Positions 1 to 6,057 of a DNA stretch of 6,421 bases are shown here, in pieces. The DNA lies in assembly GCA_017990795.1 (NCBI GenBank), contig JAGNNG010000112.1, positions 1-6,421 on the forward strand, read 5' to 3'. The stretch is from Deltaproteobacteria bacterium. GTDB lineage: Bacteria; Myxococcota_A; Polyangia; Palsa-1104; JAEUJZ01. Numbering within the stretch: position 1 is the stretch's first letter; every line of letters starts with the position of its first letter. Under the pieces are notes generated by a model, which saw only the letters and a list, made by a program, of their open reading frames with translations, ran no database searches and had not been told where the DNA came from. The translations under genes and the position numbers were made by a program.

Positions 1-93
1 CCTCTAGAGTGGGTATCGATGACCATGCTGGCGCTGCTGGCGCTGGTCTACGCCCTCCTGCGACTTGCCCCCAGCCTCTTGTCCACCCACTAG
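1..93 (+). CDS. C-terminal tail of a membrane protein (partial, 5' end outside window)
   Basis: Frame 1 is open from the first base to a TAG at 91-93 and gives 30 residues. They start PLEWVSMTM and continue as a strongly hydrophobic stretch rich in Leu and Ala (about residues 9-27), ending SLLSTH. This looks like a last transmembrane helix followed by a short tail. The family cannot be named from so little. The PLEW start recalls the end of DUF418-type membrane proteins, but that is only a weak resemblance. The gene ends 116 bp before the next GTG start. A weak 5-bp inverted repeat (CCGAG 101-105, CTCGG 124-128) lies just after its stop. Confidence 0.5.
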   Translation, partial: PLEWVSMTMLALLALVYALLRLAPSLLSTH

Positions 94-193
94 ACCTTCC
101 CCGAGCTAGTTAATGCAGCTTGCCTCGGCAGTCCATGGTTCTGCTGTCGCTGCGTGTGGTGGCCTTTCTTTATCGCTGAAGCGCAGACCTCGG

Positions 194-199
194 TACAAT
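194..199 (+). promoter_or_regulatory. Possible -10 element (TACAAT) just upstream of the STAS gene
   Basis: TACAAT matches the sigma70 -10 consensus at five of six positions. No convincing -35 lies 16-18 bp upstream (the sequence there is TTATCG or TATCGC). Transcription from it would start near 206, only about four bases before the GTG at 210, so the mRNA would be nearly leaderless. The same hexamer is used at a much better promoter in front of the other STAS gene. The remainder of the 94-209 gap shows nothing else clear. Confidence 0.35.
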
Positions 200-209
200 A
201 GAAAGCCTA

Positions 210-1160
210 GTGCAAGATCCAGTAGATGAGCTGGCGCCCCTGCTACAGCAGTATCGCGCCCAGATCGTAGAGCGGGCCACCGATTGGGTGGTGGCCGCTG
301 CTGTGGACTTGCAGGGCAAGCGTCCGCGTGCTGAGACGCAGCGCTTGGTCGAGCGCGTGGTCGCCTGGAATGAAGCGCTGCTCTTGCACGGTGACGAAGC
401 GCCACTGCTCGCGTTTATCGAGTTTGTGACCACCTTCCGGGCCGAGAGTGAGTTTCGGGTCTCAACGCTGCTCAAAGGCTTTGCTTCCTTTCGCATGGCG
501 ATGGGGATGCTGCTGGCTGAGCAATCGGTCGAGCCCCTGCGCGCGGTGCGACTGCTGCAGCGCATCGACGAAGCGTACCTAACCGCCATCTTTGCGATGA
601 CGGACGAGTACGTGCGCAAGCTCAATCACACCATCGTCCAGCGTCGCGCCGAGCTAGAGCGAGAGCTGGCGGCTCTGACCGCGCTGCGCTCGCGGGAGCT
701 TGATGAGAGAGCGGCGCTTATCGCAATGCAGCACGAGGTCTTGCAGCAAGTCTCGCTGCCGGTGGTGCGCGTGTTTGCGGGCGTGCTGGTGCTACCGCTG
801 ATTGGCCTTATGTACGACGAGCGCGCGACCCAGATGCTGGAGCGCCTGCTGGCCGAAGTCGCCAAAGAGCAGGCCCAGGTGGTCATCGTCGACATTACCG
901 GTATGATTGAAGTCGAAGAGACGGCGCTCTTATCGCTGCAGCGAGCGATGACAGCGGTCGGTCTGCTTGGAGCCAAGGGCATCATTGTGGGGGTGACCAG
1001 CGAGATGGCTATCAGGCTTGTGAAGATGCCGCAGTTTAAGGCCAAGGCTCTGCGCACGTATGGCTCGCTAGACGAAGGGCTGCGGGTGGCGCTGCAGCTG
1101 GTTGGGTTTGGCATTACCCGCCTGGAATCGCCCAATTTGCGGCGCCCCTCCTCTTCGTAA
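210..1160 (+). CDS. RsbR-like STAS-domain regulator with helical N-terminal sensor domain
   Basis: The 316-residue cytosolic protein has two parts. Residues 1-140 are predicted all-helical, resembling the N-terminal domains of RsbR-type co-antagonists (RsbRD-like). A charged, likely coiled-coil helix (about 137-180, with VQRRAELERELAALTALRSR) joins it to a C-terminal STAS domain (about 181-300). The STAS core reads VVIVDITGMIEVEETALLSL, with Thr230 in the DIT position where RsbR and RsbS proteins are phosphorylated by the RsbT kinase. The second RsbR phosphosite region reads IIVGVTSEMA, so the usual Thr or Ser is replaced by Val260. The usual VVDT segment is EVEET. By family the protein should act as a stressosome scaffold or partner-switch component, which is an inference. 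GTG at 210 is chosen because an in-frame TGA at 177-179 blocks extension and no other start codon lies between. The Shine-Dalgarno (GAAAG, 201-205) is weak. The monooxygenase gene follows after 52 bp on the same strand. Confidence 0.85.
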   Translation: MQDPVDELAPLLQQYRAQIVERATDWVVAAAVDLQGKRPRAETQRLVERVVAWNEALLLHGDEAPLLAFIEFVTTFRAESEFRVSTLLKGFASFRMAMGMLLAEQSVEPLRAVRLLQRIDEAYLTAIFAMTDEYVRKLNHTIVQRRAELERELAALTALRSRELDERAALIAMQHEVLQQVSLPVVRVFAGVLVLPLIGLMYDERATQMLERLLAEVAKEQAQVVIVDITGMIEVEETALLSLQRAMTAVGLLGAKGIIVGVTSEMAIRLVKMPQFKAKALRTYGSLDEGLRVALQLVGFGITRLESPNLRRPSSS

Positions 1161-1212
1161 AGCTGTTTTAGTCGCTGCCCGCTGCACCGGCCAAAGATGG
1201 AGTACGACCACG

Positions 1213-2229
1213 ATGCGCATCGGAATCTTCGCAGTCATGGACCACTACCCGCAGGAGCTGGCGCGCACCGTTAGCATGCTCTACGGCGAGCTATTGGCCC
1301 AGGCAGAGCTTGCGGACGAAGCGGGGTTTGACTCGTTCTGGGTCGCAGAGCATCACTTTCACGAGTACGGCGCGATGCCACGTCCCGCCGTGTTTTTGGC
1401 CGCAGCCTCGCAGCGTACTAAGCGCATTCGCCTGGGCTCGGCAGTCGCGGTGCTGCCGCTGGATAACCCGCTGCGCATTGCCGAGGACTACGCCATGCTC
1501 GATGTGCTCTCGGGCGGGCGTCTAAACCTGGGCATCGGCTCGGGCTATCTGCGGCACGAGTTTGACGGCCTCTCGGTCCCGTATGAAGAGAAGCGCGCGC
1601 GCTTTGACGAAGCCCTAGACATCATTCGCCAGGCCTTTTTGGGCCAGCGCTTCTCGCATGCGGGTCGCTACTTCAACTTTGAAAACGTGCAGCTAAATGT
1701 AACGCCGCTGCAAAAGCCGTCGCCGCCGCTGTGGGTCGCCTCGCTGGGGTCGGAGCCGCTTTTGCACCTGGGCAAGCGCGGTCTGCCGGTGATGGTCATC
1801 CCCTACGCCGCCTCCGAGAAGCTAGAAGACCTGGCCGCGCCCATCGCAGGCTTTCGTCAGGCCTTTGCCAGCAGCAGCAGCGCAGAGATCGCACCCACGG
1901 TGCCGTTTGGTCTTCACATCTACTGCGCCGAGGACACCGCGACTGCGATTGCTGACGCCGAGGGCGCCATGAATCGCTATGTCCGCACGCGCCTTTTTGC
2001 CAAGCAGCGGTCGTTAGAGCTTCTGCGCGAGCGCGGCCTAGTGGCCATCGGCGATCCCGACCACATCTGCAGCCTGCTTGAGCGCTACGCCGCCATCGGC
2101 ATGACCCACTGCTTGGCTCTGACGAGCTTTGGCGGCTTGCCCCACGAAAAAGTCATTCGCTCCATGCAGCTTCTGACCAAGCACGTGCTGCCGCGCTTTC
2201 ACGGCACCGCTAATGGGAGCGCCGGTTGA
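1213..2229 (+). CDS. LuxA-like (bacterial luciferase family) flavin-dependent monooxygenase
   Basis: The 338-residue protein belongs to the luciferase-like monooxygenase family, TIM-barrel enzymes that use reduced flavin and O2 to oxidise an organic substrate. The likeness to the bacterial luciferase alpha subunit runs the full length. It begins MRIGIFAVMDHYPQEL, with EHHFHEYG at 46-53, where His47 matches the catalytic His44 of LuxA. It continues with LGSAVAVLPLDNPLRIAEDYAMLD (74-97), SGGRLNLGIGSGY (100-112), VASLGSEPLLHLGKRGLPVM (175-194), and a C-terminal segment IGMTH...IRSMQLLTKHVLPRF (295-329). The LuxA Cys106 position is Gly109 here. There is no luxB, luxCDE or flavin reductase gene in the window, so light production is unlikely and the substrate is unknown. 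ATG 1213 is chosen because GGAG at 1199-1202 sits 10 bp before it and the family N-terminus starts there; a longer in-frame start at 1102 would overlap the STAS gene. The stop overlaps the next gene's start. Confidence 0.9.
   Translation: MRIGIFAVMDHYPQELARTVSMLYGELLAQAELADEAGFDSFWVAEHHFHEYGAMPRPAVFLAAASQRTKRIRLGSAVAVLPLDNPLRIAEDYAMLDVLSGGRLNLGIGSGYLRHEFDGLSVPYEEKRARFDEALDIIRQAFLGQRFSHAGRYFNFENVQLNVTPLQKPSPPLWVASLGSEPLLHLGKRGLPVMVIPYAASEKLEDLAAPIAGFRQAFASSSSAEIAPTVPFGLHIYCAEDTATAIADAEGAMNRYVRTRLFAKQRSLELLRERGLVAIGDPDHICSLLERYAAIGMTHCLALTSFGGLPHEKVIRSMQLLTKHVLPRFHGTANGSAG
2215..2219 (+). promoter_or_regulatory. Shine-Dalgarno GGGAG that supports the TTG start at 2226
   Basis: GGGAG lies within the last codons of the monooxygenase gene, six bases before TTG 2226. 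The TTGA at 2226-2229 contains both the start (TTG) and the upstream gene's stop (TGA), a typical arrangement for translational coupling. This ribosome site is the main reason for choosing TTG rather than the GTG or ATG codons further in, which would cut into the predicted signal sequence. Confidence 0.6.
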
Positions 2230-3194
2230 GGTCGACGCTTGGGCAGGCGGGTTTGGCCCGTCGTGTTGGCGCTGTGCTGGCGCTGATGGTTGGGGTAGGC
2301 GTCAGTGGTGCGACTATTGCCGTGGCGACTCCCGCAGTGGTCAATCCGTCGCCGTCTAGACCGGTCGCAGCTGCGCCGGTTCGGGCTGCCGCCGTCGCGC
2401 CAGAGCCGGTGCGCACCGTCAAAGGGGATCTTCTGGCGCTGGATCCGCTGGGCAAGGTCACGGTCTTGCATAACGCCACCGTCAAGCTTGTCTGCATCCC
2501 AAGGTATGCGCACCTGCGGACGCCTGCGTGTCCTTCGTTTCTGCGGGTGACCGTGCCCGGGACCGATGGCGGCGATCGCACCGTGGCCAAGCGCAACGCG
2601 GATGAGCTAGGGCCAGAGCTAAGCTACCCACCTACGCCTGAGCCCACGGTCTTGCCGTTACAGCTGTCGCTGCGCACCGATGTCCATGCCACTTTGCCTG
2701 GGGCAGTCCTCGTGGTTCACGGTCGCCGATATAACGAGCCTCGGAAAAAAGAGCCAAGTGGTACCGATATCTGGTTCCTCGTTCAGCTACGCAACCTGGA
2801 CTACGAAGGCACCTTGGTTCCCATCTTCTCGTATGAGCCCATGACCGCGCGGCCCAGCATGGAGGATGACGACGGCGGGCGCGTGCCGGGTGGCATGGTG
2901 CGCTCGACCACTACGGTGCGCATGCTGCAAACCGAGTCGCCCTCCCACTTCTTTGACCTAGAGGAGCAGCATCAGACCAAGACTTGGGGCAAAGACCCAA
3001 GTCGTCCCATCAGAACGAATTCGATTTCCTCGGTTCTTACTTTCAGTGGTGAGGGCTACGGTCAGCCTGCGGGACCCAGCTGGCCGCGCGTGCCAGCTGC
3101 GATGGACCCTCGTGACTGCGTAGGTGGACCGCTGCTGTGCCCAGATAAGTCTAAGGCCCCGGTATCTCCGCCGGTTCCGCTACCTCCGACGTAG
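2226..3194 (+). CDS. Exported protein of unknown family, translationally coupled to the monooxygenase
   Basis: I do not recognise the family of this 322-residue protein. The N-terminus has Arg residues (R2, R12, R13), a hydrophobic stretch (about 14-34, VGAVLALMVGVGVSGATIAVA) and possible cleavage near Ala34 or Ala37, so it looks like a Sec signal peptide or an uncleaved anchor. Residues 37-62 are a Pro/Ala/Val-rich linker. The main body (about 64-280) has alternating hydrophobic segments suggesting beta structure. Four cysteines sit in two close pairs (C90 and C102; C298 and C305) and could form disulfides outside the cytoplasm. An acidic patch, MEDDDGG, is at 212-218. The C-terminus is Pro-rich (PVSPPVPLPPT). 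No lipobox Cys is seen. It starts with TTG, overlaps the monooxygenase stop by four bases and follows a GGGAG at 2215-2219. Its place suggests co-production with the enzyme, but a functional link is only inferred. Confidence 0.75.
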   Translation: MRSTLGQAGLARRVGAVLALMVGVGVSGATIAVATPAVVNPSPSRPVAAAPVRAAAVAPEPVRTVKGDLLALDPLGKVTVLHNATVKLVCIPRYAHLRTPACPSFLRVTVPGTDGGDRTVAKRNADELGPELSYPPTPEPTVLPLQLSLRTDVHATLPGAVLVVHGRRYNEPRKKEPSGTDIWFLVQLRNLDYEGTLVPIFSYEPMTARPSMEDDDGGRVPGGMVRSTTTVRMLQTESPSHFFDLEEQHQTKTWGKDPSRPIRTNSISSVLTFSGEGYGQPAGPSWPRVPAAMDPRDCVGGPLLCPDKSKAPVSPPVPLPPT

Positions 3195-3212
3195 CGACGA
3201 TTGGATTTGGCC

Positions 3213-3271
3213 CGGCTGGCGGTTGGGTAACGCCGTCCGCGTCTCTGAAGGGCCAGCCGCTGTGGGCTGGT
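3213..3271 (+). terminator. Weak hairpin(s) after the exported-protein gene, possible terminator
   Basis: Within the 190-bp gap after the stop at 3194, CCAGCC (3253-3258) pairs with GGCTGG (3265-3270) around a six-base loop, with one more G-U pair possible. The same GCCAGCCG (3252-3259) can instead pair with CGGCTGGC (3213-3220), so two alternative stems compete. There is no T-run after either. GC-rich bacteria often use hairpins without a T tract, but the stem is short. The call rests mostly on position between two separately spaced genes. Confidence 0.3.
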
Positions 3272-3332
3272 GTGGGCGCGGAAAAAGCACGCCTGCTGCG
3301 ACCACAGCGCTGCCGCTCTGCCCTGTTTGCCG

Positions 3333-3342
3333 TGTAAAATGA
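3333..3342 (+). promoter_or_regulatory. Possible promoter -10 region of the WGR gene (TGTAAAATGA)
   Basis: TAAAAT at 3335-3340 is close to the sigma70 -10 consensus and would place the RNA start near 3347, giving a leader of about 38 bases before ATG 3385. No good -35 hexamer lies at the right distance (TGCCGC near 3311). The 10-bp string TGTAAAATGA occurs again at 4337-4346 before the next gene, which supports a shared promoter or regulator site. Confidence 0.4.
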
Positions 3343-3384
3343 AGGTACTTTGCGCAAGTTAGCGCCTGGTAAAGGGGACTGCGG

Positions 3385-4269
3385 ATGCGGCGATTTGAGT
3401 TTGTAGGCGGCACCAGCGCCAAGTTTTGGATGGCAGAGGTCGTAGGCAAGACCTTCAGCATCGTCTTTGGACGCCTGGGCACCGATGGTCAGCGCAAGGA
3501 CAAGGACTTTCCCACCCCCGAGGCGGCTACCAAAGAGCTAGAGAAGAAAATCGCCGAGAAGCTGCGCGAAGGCTACGCCGAAGTTGCTGCCAATGCCGCC
3601 GCCGCTGCGCCCAAAGGTGCCAAAGGGGCCGCCGCTGCTGCGCCCAAGCTGGTGCTGCCGCCGCGACTGCAGGCCGTGGCTCCGACCGAGGCGGCTACGC
3701 AAGCGGCAGTGGTGGCGCTGCTGGCTCTGCACAAGACGCTGCGCGCCAAGCACCGCAGCTACCTGGTAGACGTGGCCGTGCGGCGCAGTCGGCGCGCGCT
3801 AGAGGCGATTGCGGGCTGTGATCCGGCGACGATTCCGGCGCTGGGCGCGGCGGTGGATGCGGTGATGGCGCAGGTGGTGGCGGTACCGGCTCAGCGCTTG
3901 CCTTTGCGTCAGGCGCTGTCGCTGCTTCTGCAGCTGGCGACGCCTGCGTTTGTGCGGGCGCAGGCGCAGTGGCAGACCGCGGCGGCTGCGGCTCCTGCGG
4001 CCCACGTGTCCCCCGCGCTGTCGGTGCTGGCTGCAGAGCTAGCCCACTTGCAAGACCCCGAGCTAGTCCTGCGCCTGTTTGGACTGCTGTGCGCGCGCCT
4101 GGATCTACAGCCCGCGCCCGAGGCCGCCTGGACGAAGCGCTGGCGCACCTTGCAGCCGCACTTAGAAGCGCACCTGGCCGCGCATGGCAGCACCTTGCGC
4201 ACCTACGCGCAGCGCGTCACGACGGCGGGCGACAAGCACCTGGCGGATCGAGTCCGTCACCTGCGCTAA
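3385..4269 (+). CDS. WGR-domain protein with Ala-rich linker and helical C-terminal domain
   Basis: The 294-residue protein starts with a WGR domain (about 1-66): MRRFEFVGGTSAKFW, then FSIVFGRLGTDGQ at 24-36, then a helix rich in Lys and Glu ending REGYAEV. The motif that names the domain is FGR (28-30) here, a Trp-to-Phe change. WGR domains occur in PARP enzymes, where they bind DNA, and in bacterial MolR-like proteins. A low-complexity linker (about 67-89) contains AAAAAPK twice. The rest (about 90-294) is a helix-rich, Leu/Ala/Arg-rich domain of unknown family. No PARP catalytic domain is present. Nucleic-acid binding is possible but inferred. ATG 3385 is supported by an AAAGGGGA Shine-Dalgarno (3371-3378) six bases upstream and by the typical WGR start MRRFEFV. 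Local base use is very GC- and Ala-codon-rich in the linker. Confidence 0.85.
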   Translation: MRRFEFVGGTSAKFWMAEVVGKTFSIVFGRLGTDGQRKDKDFPTPEAATKELEKKIAEKLREGYAEVAANAAAAAPKGAKGAAAAAPKLVLPPRLQAVAPTEAATQAAVVALLALHKTLRAKHRSYLVDVAVRRSRRALEAIAGCDPATIPALGAAVDAVMAQVVAVPAQRLPLRQALSLLLQLATPAFVRAQAQWQTAAAAAPAAHVSPALSVLAAELAHLQDPELVLRLFGLLCARLDLQPAPEAAWTKRWRTLQPHLEAHLAAHGSTLRTYAQRVTTAGDKHLADRVRHLR

Positions 4270-4336
4270 AAAGCGCCACTTTGTCACGCGCTAGGGTCGC
4301 CTTCAGGGCTTGAATACAGCGCACAAGCCGCCTGTC

Positions 4337-4346
4337 TGTAAAATGA
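4337..4346 (+). promoter_or_regulatory. Possible promoter -10 region of the DUF4476-like gene (TGTAAAATGA)
   Basis: This is the second exact copy of the 10-bp string found before the WGR gene. TAAAAT (4339-4344) would start RNA near 4351, right at the Shine-Dalgarno AAGGAG (4352-4357), so the leader would be only about 12 bases. A TTGAAT lies at 4310-4315, but the 23-bp spacing is too long for a normal -35. A weak inverted repeat, AGCGC (4272-4276) and GCGCT (4288-4292), precedes it after the WGR stop. Confidence 0.35.
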
Positions 4347-4362
4347 CTCCCAAGGAGACTTC

Positions 4363-4893
4363 ATGCGCAGAGCAAATTGGCTGGTTCAGGTAGCAGCAGT
4401 GGGCCTTTTGGTGATCGGCAGCGGGCAGGTGGCGTCTGCGGACGAAAATAGCTGCGCAGCAGTGCGTCACACGCGGGCGCTGGCTGCGCAGTACGGCATG
4501 AACCTGGGCGAGATTGGCCGCCTAGAGCAGCTGGCGTGCGGCGGGGGCGGCAATGCGGGCGGCGGCTATGGCGGCGGCTACGGCGGTGGTGGTCGGCGCG
4601 GCCCTCGCGGCGGTCGCGGTCTTGAAGATGCCGAGTTTGAAGGCACCGTGATGAGCGCCATTCGCGGCGCCAACATGAGTGACCAGGCCAACACCTGTCG
4701 CTACTATTCGCGGGTTGCCCGTCTTACGGTAGAGCAGGTCACGCGGGTAATTCGCGCGGTCAGCATGGCCAACGAAGCGCCGTGCGCGCTGGCGTTTTTT
4801 GATGGGGTCCTAGATCCAATCAACTGGGAACAAGTCTATCGCCCGATGAGTATCAGCGCCGGTCGCATCGTGCGTCAGGCAGTCGGCCAGTAG
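4363..4893 (+). CDS. Secreted protein with Gly/Arg-rich linker and DUF4476-like C-terminal domain
   Basis: The 176-residue protein has a clear Sec signal peptide: MRRANW, a hydrophobic core at about 7-19, and a likely cut after ASA (residues 24-26), leaving DENSC at the mature N-terminus. A short helical segment (31-58) leads to a Gly-rich linker (60-86) with GGYGGGYGGGG followed by RRGPRGGRG. The C-terminal part (about 92-174) fits the DUF4476 pattern: an FEGTVMSAI helix, LTVEQVTRVI at 121-130, and DPINWEQVYRPMSIS at 151-165, where the DP.NW..VY motif is the most telling. Four Cys (31, 59, 112, 141) could form disulfides in the periplasm. DUF4476 has no established function. ATG 4363 follows AAGGAG by five bases. 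The gene is 93 bp after the WGR gene and ends facing the PAS-STAS gene. Confidence 0.8.
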   Translation: MRRANWLVQVAAVGLLVIGSGQVASADENSCAAVRHTRALAAQYGMNLGEIGRLEQLACGGGGNAGGGYGGGYGGGGRRGPRGGRGLEDAEFEGTVMSAIRGANMSDQANTCRYYSRVARLTVEQVTRVIRAVSMANEAPCALAFFDGVLDPINWEQVYRPMSISAGRIVRQAVGQ

Positions 4894-4935
4894 CGTCTCC
4901 GTCACCAGCTGACCAAGGCCCAACGCCAATACATG

Positions 4936-4953
4936 AAGCGCTCCTTCGCGCTT
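4936..4953. terminator. Hairpin in the convergent spacer, possible two-way terminator
   Basis: AAGCGC (4936-4941) and GCGCTT (4948-4953) form a six-bp stem with a TCCTTC loop, midway between two convergent genes that end at 4893 and 5001. Convergent gene pairs often share one hairpin that stops transcription from both sides. No T tract follows on either strand, so the terminator role is uncertain. Confidence 0.35.
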
Positions 4954-4996
4954 GGGTCCTTGCGTCAGCGGAAATTTAGCGCTTGGGCCTCTTGCG
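4948..4996. repeat. Short direct repeat pair in the convergent spacer
   Basis: GCGCTTGGGTCCTTGCG at 4948-4964 recurs as GCGCTTGGGCCTCTTGCG at 4979-4996, 31 bp further on. They differ by a one-base insertion and one or two substitutions, depending on the alignment. An inverted partial copy, AGGCCCAA (4916-4923), is the exact complement of TTGGGCCT (4983-4990). The spacer can therefore fold in more than one way. It may be local duplication or a terminator region; no coding sequence is evident here. Confidence 0.45.
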
Positions 4997-5000
4997 GCGC

Positions 5001-5870
5001 TTACTGCTGCAGCTCAGGGGCGCTCATGCACCTTCGCAGCGCGGCGTGTAGGCTGGCGACCGTGGTGACCTGGGACAGGTCCACGCCCAGCCCAACCAGC
5101 GCTTGCGCCACAGAGGCTCGGACGCCTGAGATCATGGCCTGCGCGCCCAGCAGTCGCAGTGCCAACACGACGCGCAGCAGGTGCTGCGCCGTGGCCGTAT
5201 CGACGACATCTACTGCCGTCAGATCCAGGATTGCAAACTTGGCTGCGCGCTGGCTGACGGCATCTAGTAGCTGCTCCATCATCTGCGCGGCCCGCTGGGA
5301 GTCGAGCTGACCCACCACAGGCACGACTAGCACGCCCTGCCACACTTCGATGATGGGCACCGACATCATTCGGATGGCGCGGCTCTGCTCTTCTAGCTGG
5401 CGCAGCTGCTCCGCCATTGCTTGCCGAGCGCGCTCGCGGTCGGTGACGTCGGTCGAGATCGACAGCGCGCCCACAATGTTGCCGTCCACATCGCGGCGTG
5501 GCCCAAACCAGTTGTCCCAGACGCTGTTTCCCAGATCCTGGGTGTTGCTGCTCTCTTTTCCGTCTATTGCTGCGCGAATGCGGCTCAGCGCATCGTCGGC
5601 ACCGCGGAACGCCTCAAAGACGCTCATGCCGCGAAGCTGATTGTGCGTAAGTCCCAGCCGCTTCAGACCCGCGCCAATGTGCGCCAAGAAGACGCCATTG
5701 CGGTCCATCACCGAGATGACAATCGGTGCCCCTTGGGCTAGCTGGTCTAGCAGCGCTTCGCTCTCTCGCAGCTGCCGCAGGACGGCTTGCGCATCTAGCT
5801 CGGGACTGGCTTCCGCTTTAGGCGCAGTTGAAAGAGCTGCTGCTGGTTCCGGGTCCAAAGTTGAAGCCAT
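5001..5870 (-). CDS. PAS-STAS regulator, RsbR-like
   Basis: The 289-residue cytosolic protein starts with an Ala/Pro/Glu-rich tail (1-27). A PAS sensor domain follows (about 33-145), containing PIVISVMDRNGVFLAHIG at 49-66, a GMSVFEAF segment at 81-88 and NIVGALSISTDVTDRE at 131-146. A coiled-coil linker (about 143-168, rich in Gln, Glu and Arg) leads to a STAS domain (about 170-283). The STAS core is AILDLTAVDVVDTATAQHLL, with Thr218 at the position phosphorylated in RsbR. The second site region reads MISGVRASVAQALVGLGVD, with Ser248 in place of Thr. By family it would relay a signal bound by the PAS domain to RsbT-like kinase partners. The ligand is unknown and no haem or flavin Cys motif is evident. 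The ATG at 5870-5868 follows AGAGGA (5882-5877) by six bases. It is a paralogue of the 210-1160 STAS protein in its last 120 residues only. Confidence 0.88.
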   Translation of the reverse strand: MASTLDPEPAAALSTAPKAEASPELDAQAVLRQLRESEALLDQLAQGAPIVISVMDRNGVFLAHIGAGLKRLGLTHNQLRGMSVFEAFRGADDALSRIRAAIDGKESSNTQDLGNSVWDNWFGPRRDVDGNIVGALSISTDVTDRERARQAMAEQLRQLEEQSRAIRMMSVPIIEVWQGVLVVPVVGQLDSQRAAQMMEQLLDAVSQRAAKFAILDLTAVDVVDTATAQHLLRVVLALRLLGAQAMISGVRASVAQALVGLGVDLSQVTTVASLHAALRRCMSAPELQQ

Positions 5871-5914
5871 TTAGAGTCCTCTAGGAGCGCGCGAGCCCTC
5901 CAGCGTCCAACTTG

Positions 5915-5943
5915 ATTGTACAGGCCATTCCTGGGGGGCACAA
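5915..5943 (-). promoter_or_regulatory. Sigma70-like promoter of the PAS-STAS gene (TTGTGC-17-TACAAT)
   Basis: On the reverse strand TTGTGC (5943-5938) and TACAAT (5920-5915) are separated by exactly 17 bases. The -10 matches consensus at five of six positions and the -35 has the key TTG. RNA would start near 5908, giving a leader of about 38 bases that includes the AGAGGA ribosome site. It is the best promoter match in the window. Confidence 0.6.
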
Positions 5944-6031
5944 CGACCGGCGAGGCAGGCGTTTCTAGCGAACAAAGATGCAACCCTGCACGACTTTCGC
6001 TTGCTGGAAAGCGTGCATAAAGACGCGTAAC

Positions 6032-6057
6032 TAGTCCCCATCCAGAAACGTAGCGAG
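6032..6057 (+). repeat. Solitary copy of the palindrome's outer arm
   Basis: This 26-bp stretch beginning TAGTCCCCATCCAGAAACG matches 6155-6180 at 24 of 26 positions without gaps (differences at the fifth and ninth bases). Unlike the second copy it has no inverted partner: the sequence 100-125 bp to its right shows no match to the expected right arm. Similarity fades just after 6057. It is best read as a relic end of the same element, or as a separate binding or insertion site. Confidence 0.75.

Noticed and set aside
626..1135. Long reverse-strand open frame opposite the STAS gene
   Set aside because: Ser/Arg/Thr-rich composition is typical of the antisense of a GC-rich gene; the forward frame has clear STAS motifs.
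1102..1212. Longer start for the monooxygenase at 1102
   Set aside because: It would overlap the STAS gene by about 59 bp and add 37 residues unlike the family. ATG 1213 has a GGAG and the typical N-terminus.
1213..2229. True bacterial luciferase (lux) locus
   Set aside because: Only one LuxA-like gene is present, with no luxB or fatty-acid reductase genes; the family is broad and mostly non-luminescent.
4543..4620. Tandem repeat or CRISPR-like array
   Set aside because: The GGC-rich repeats encode the Gly-rich linker of the secreted protein; there are no spacers or regular units.
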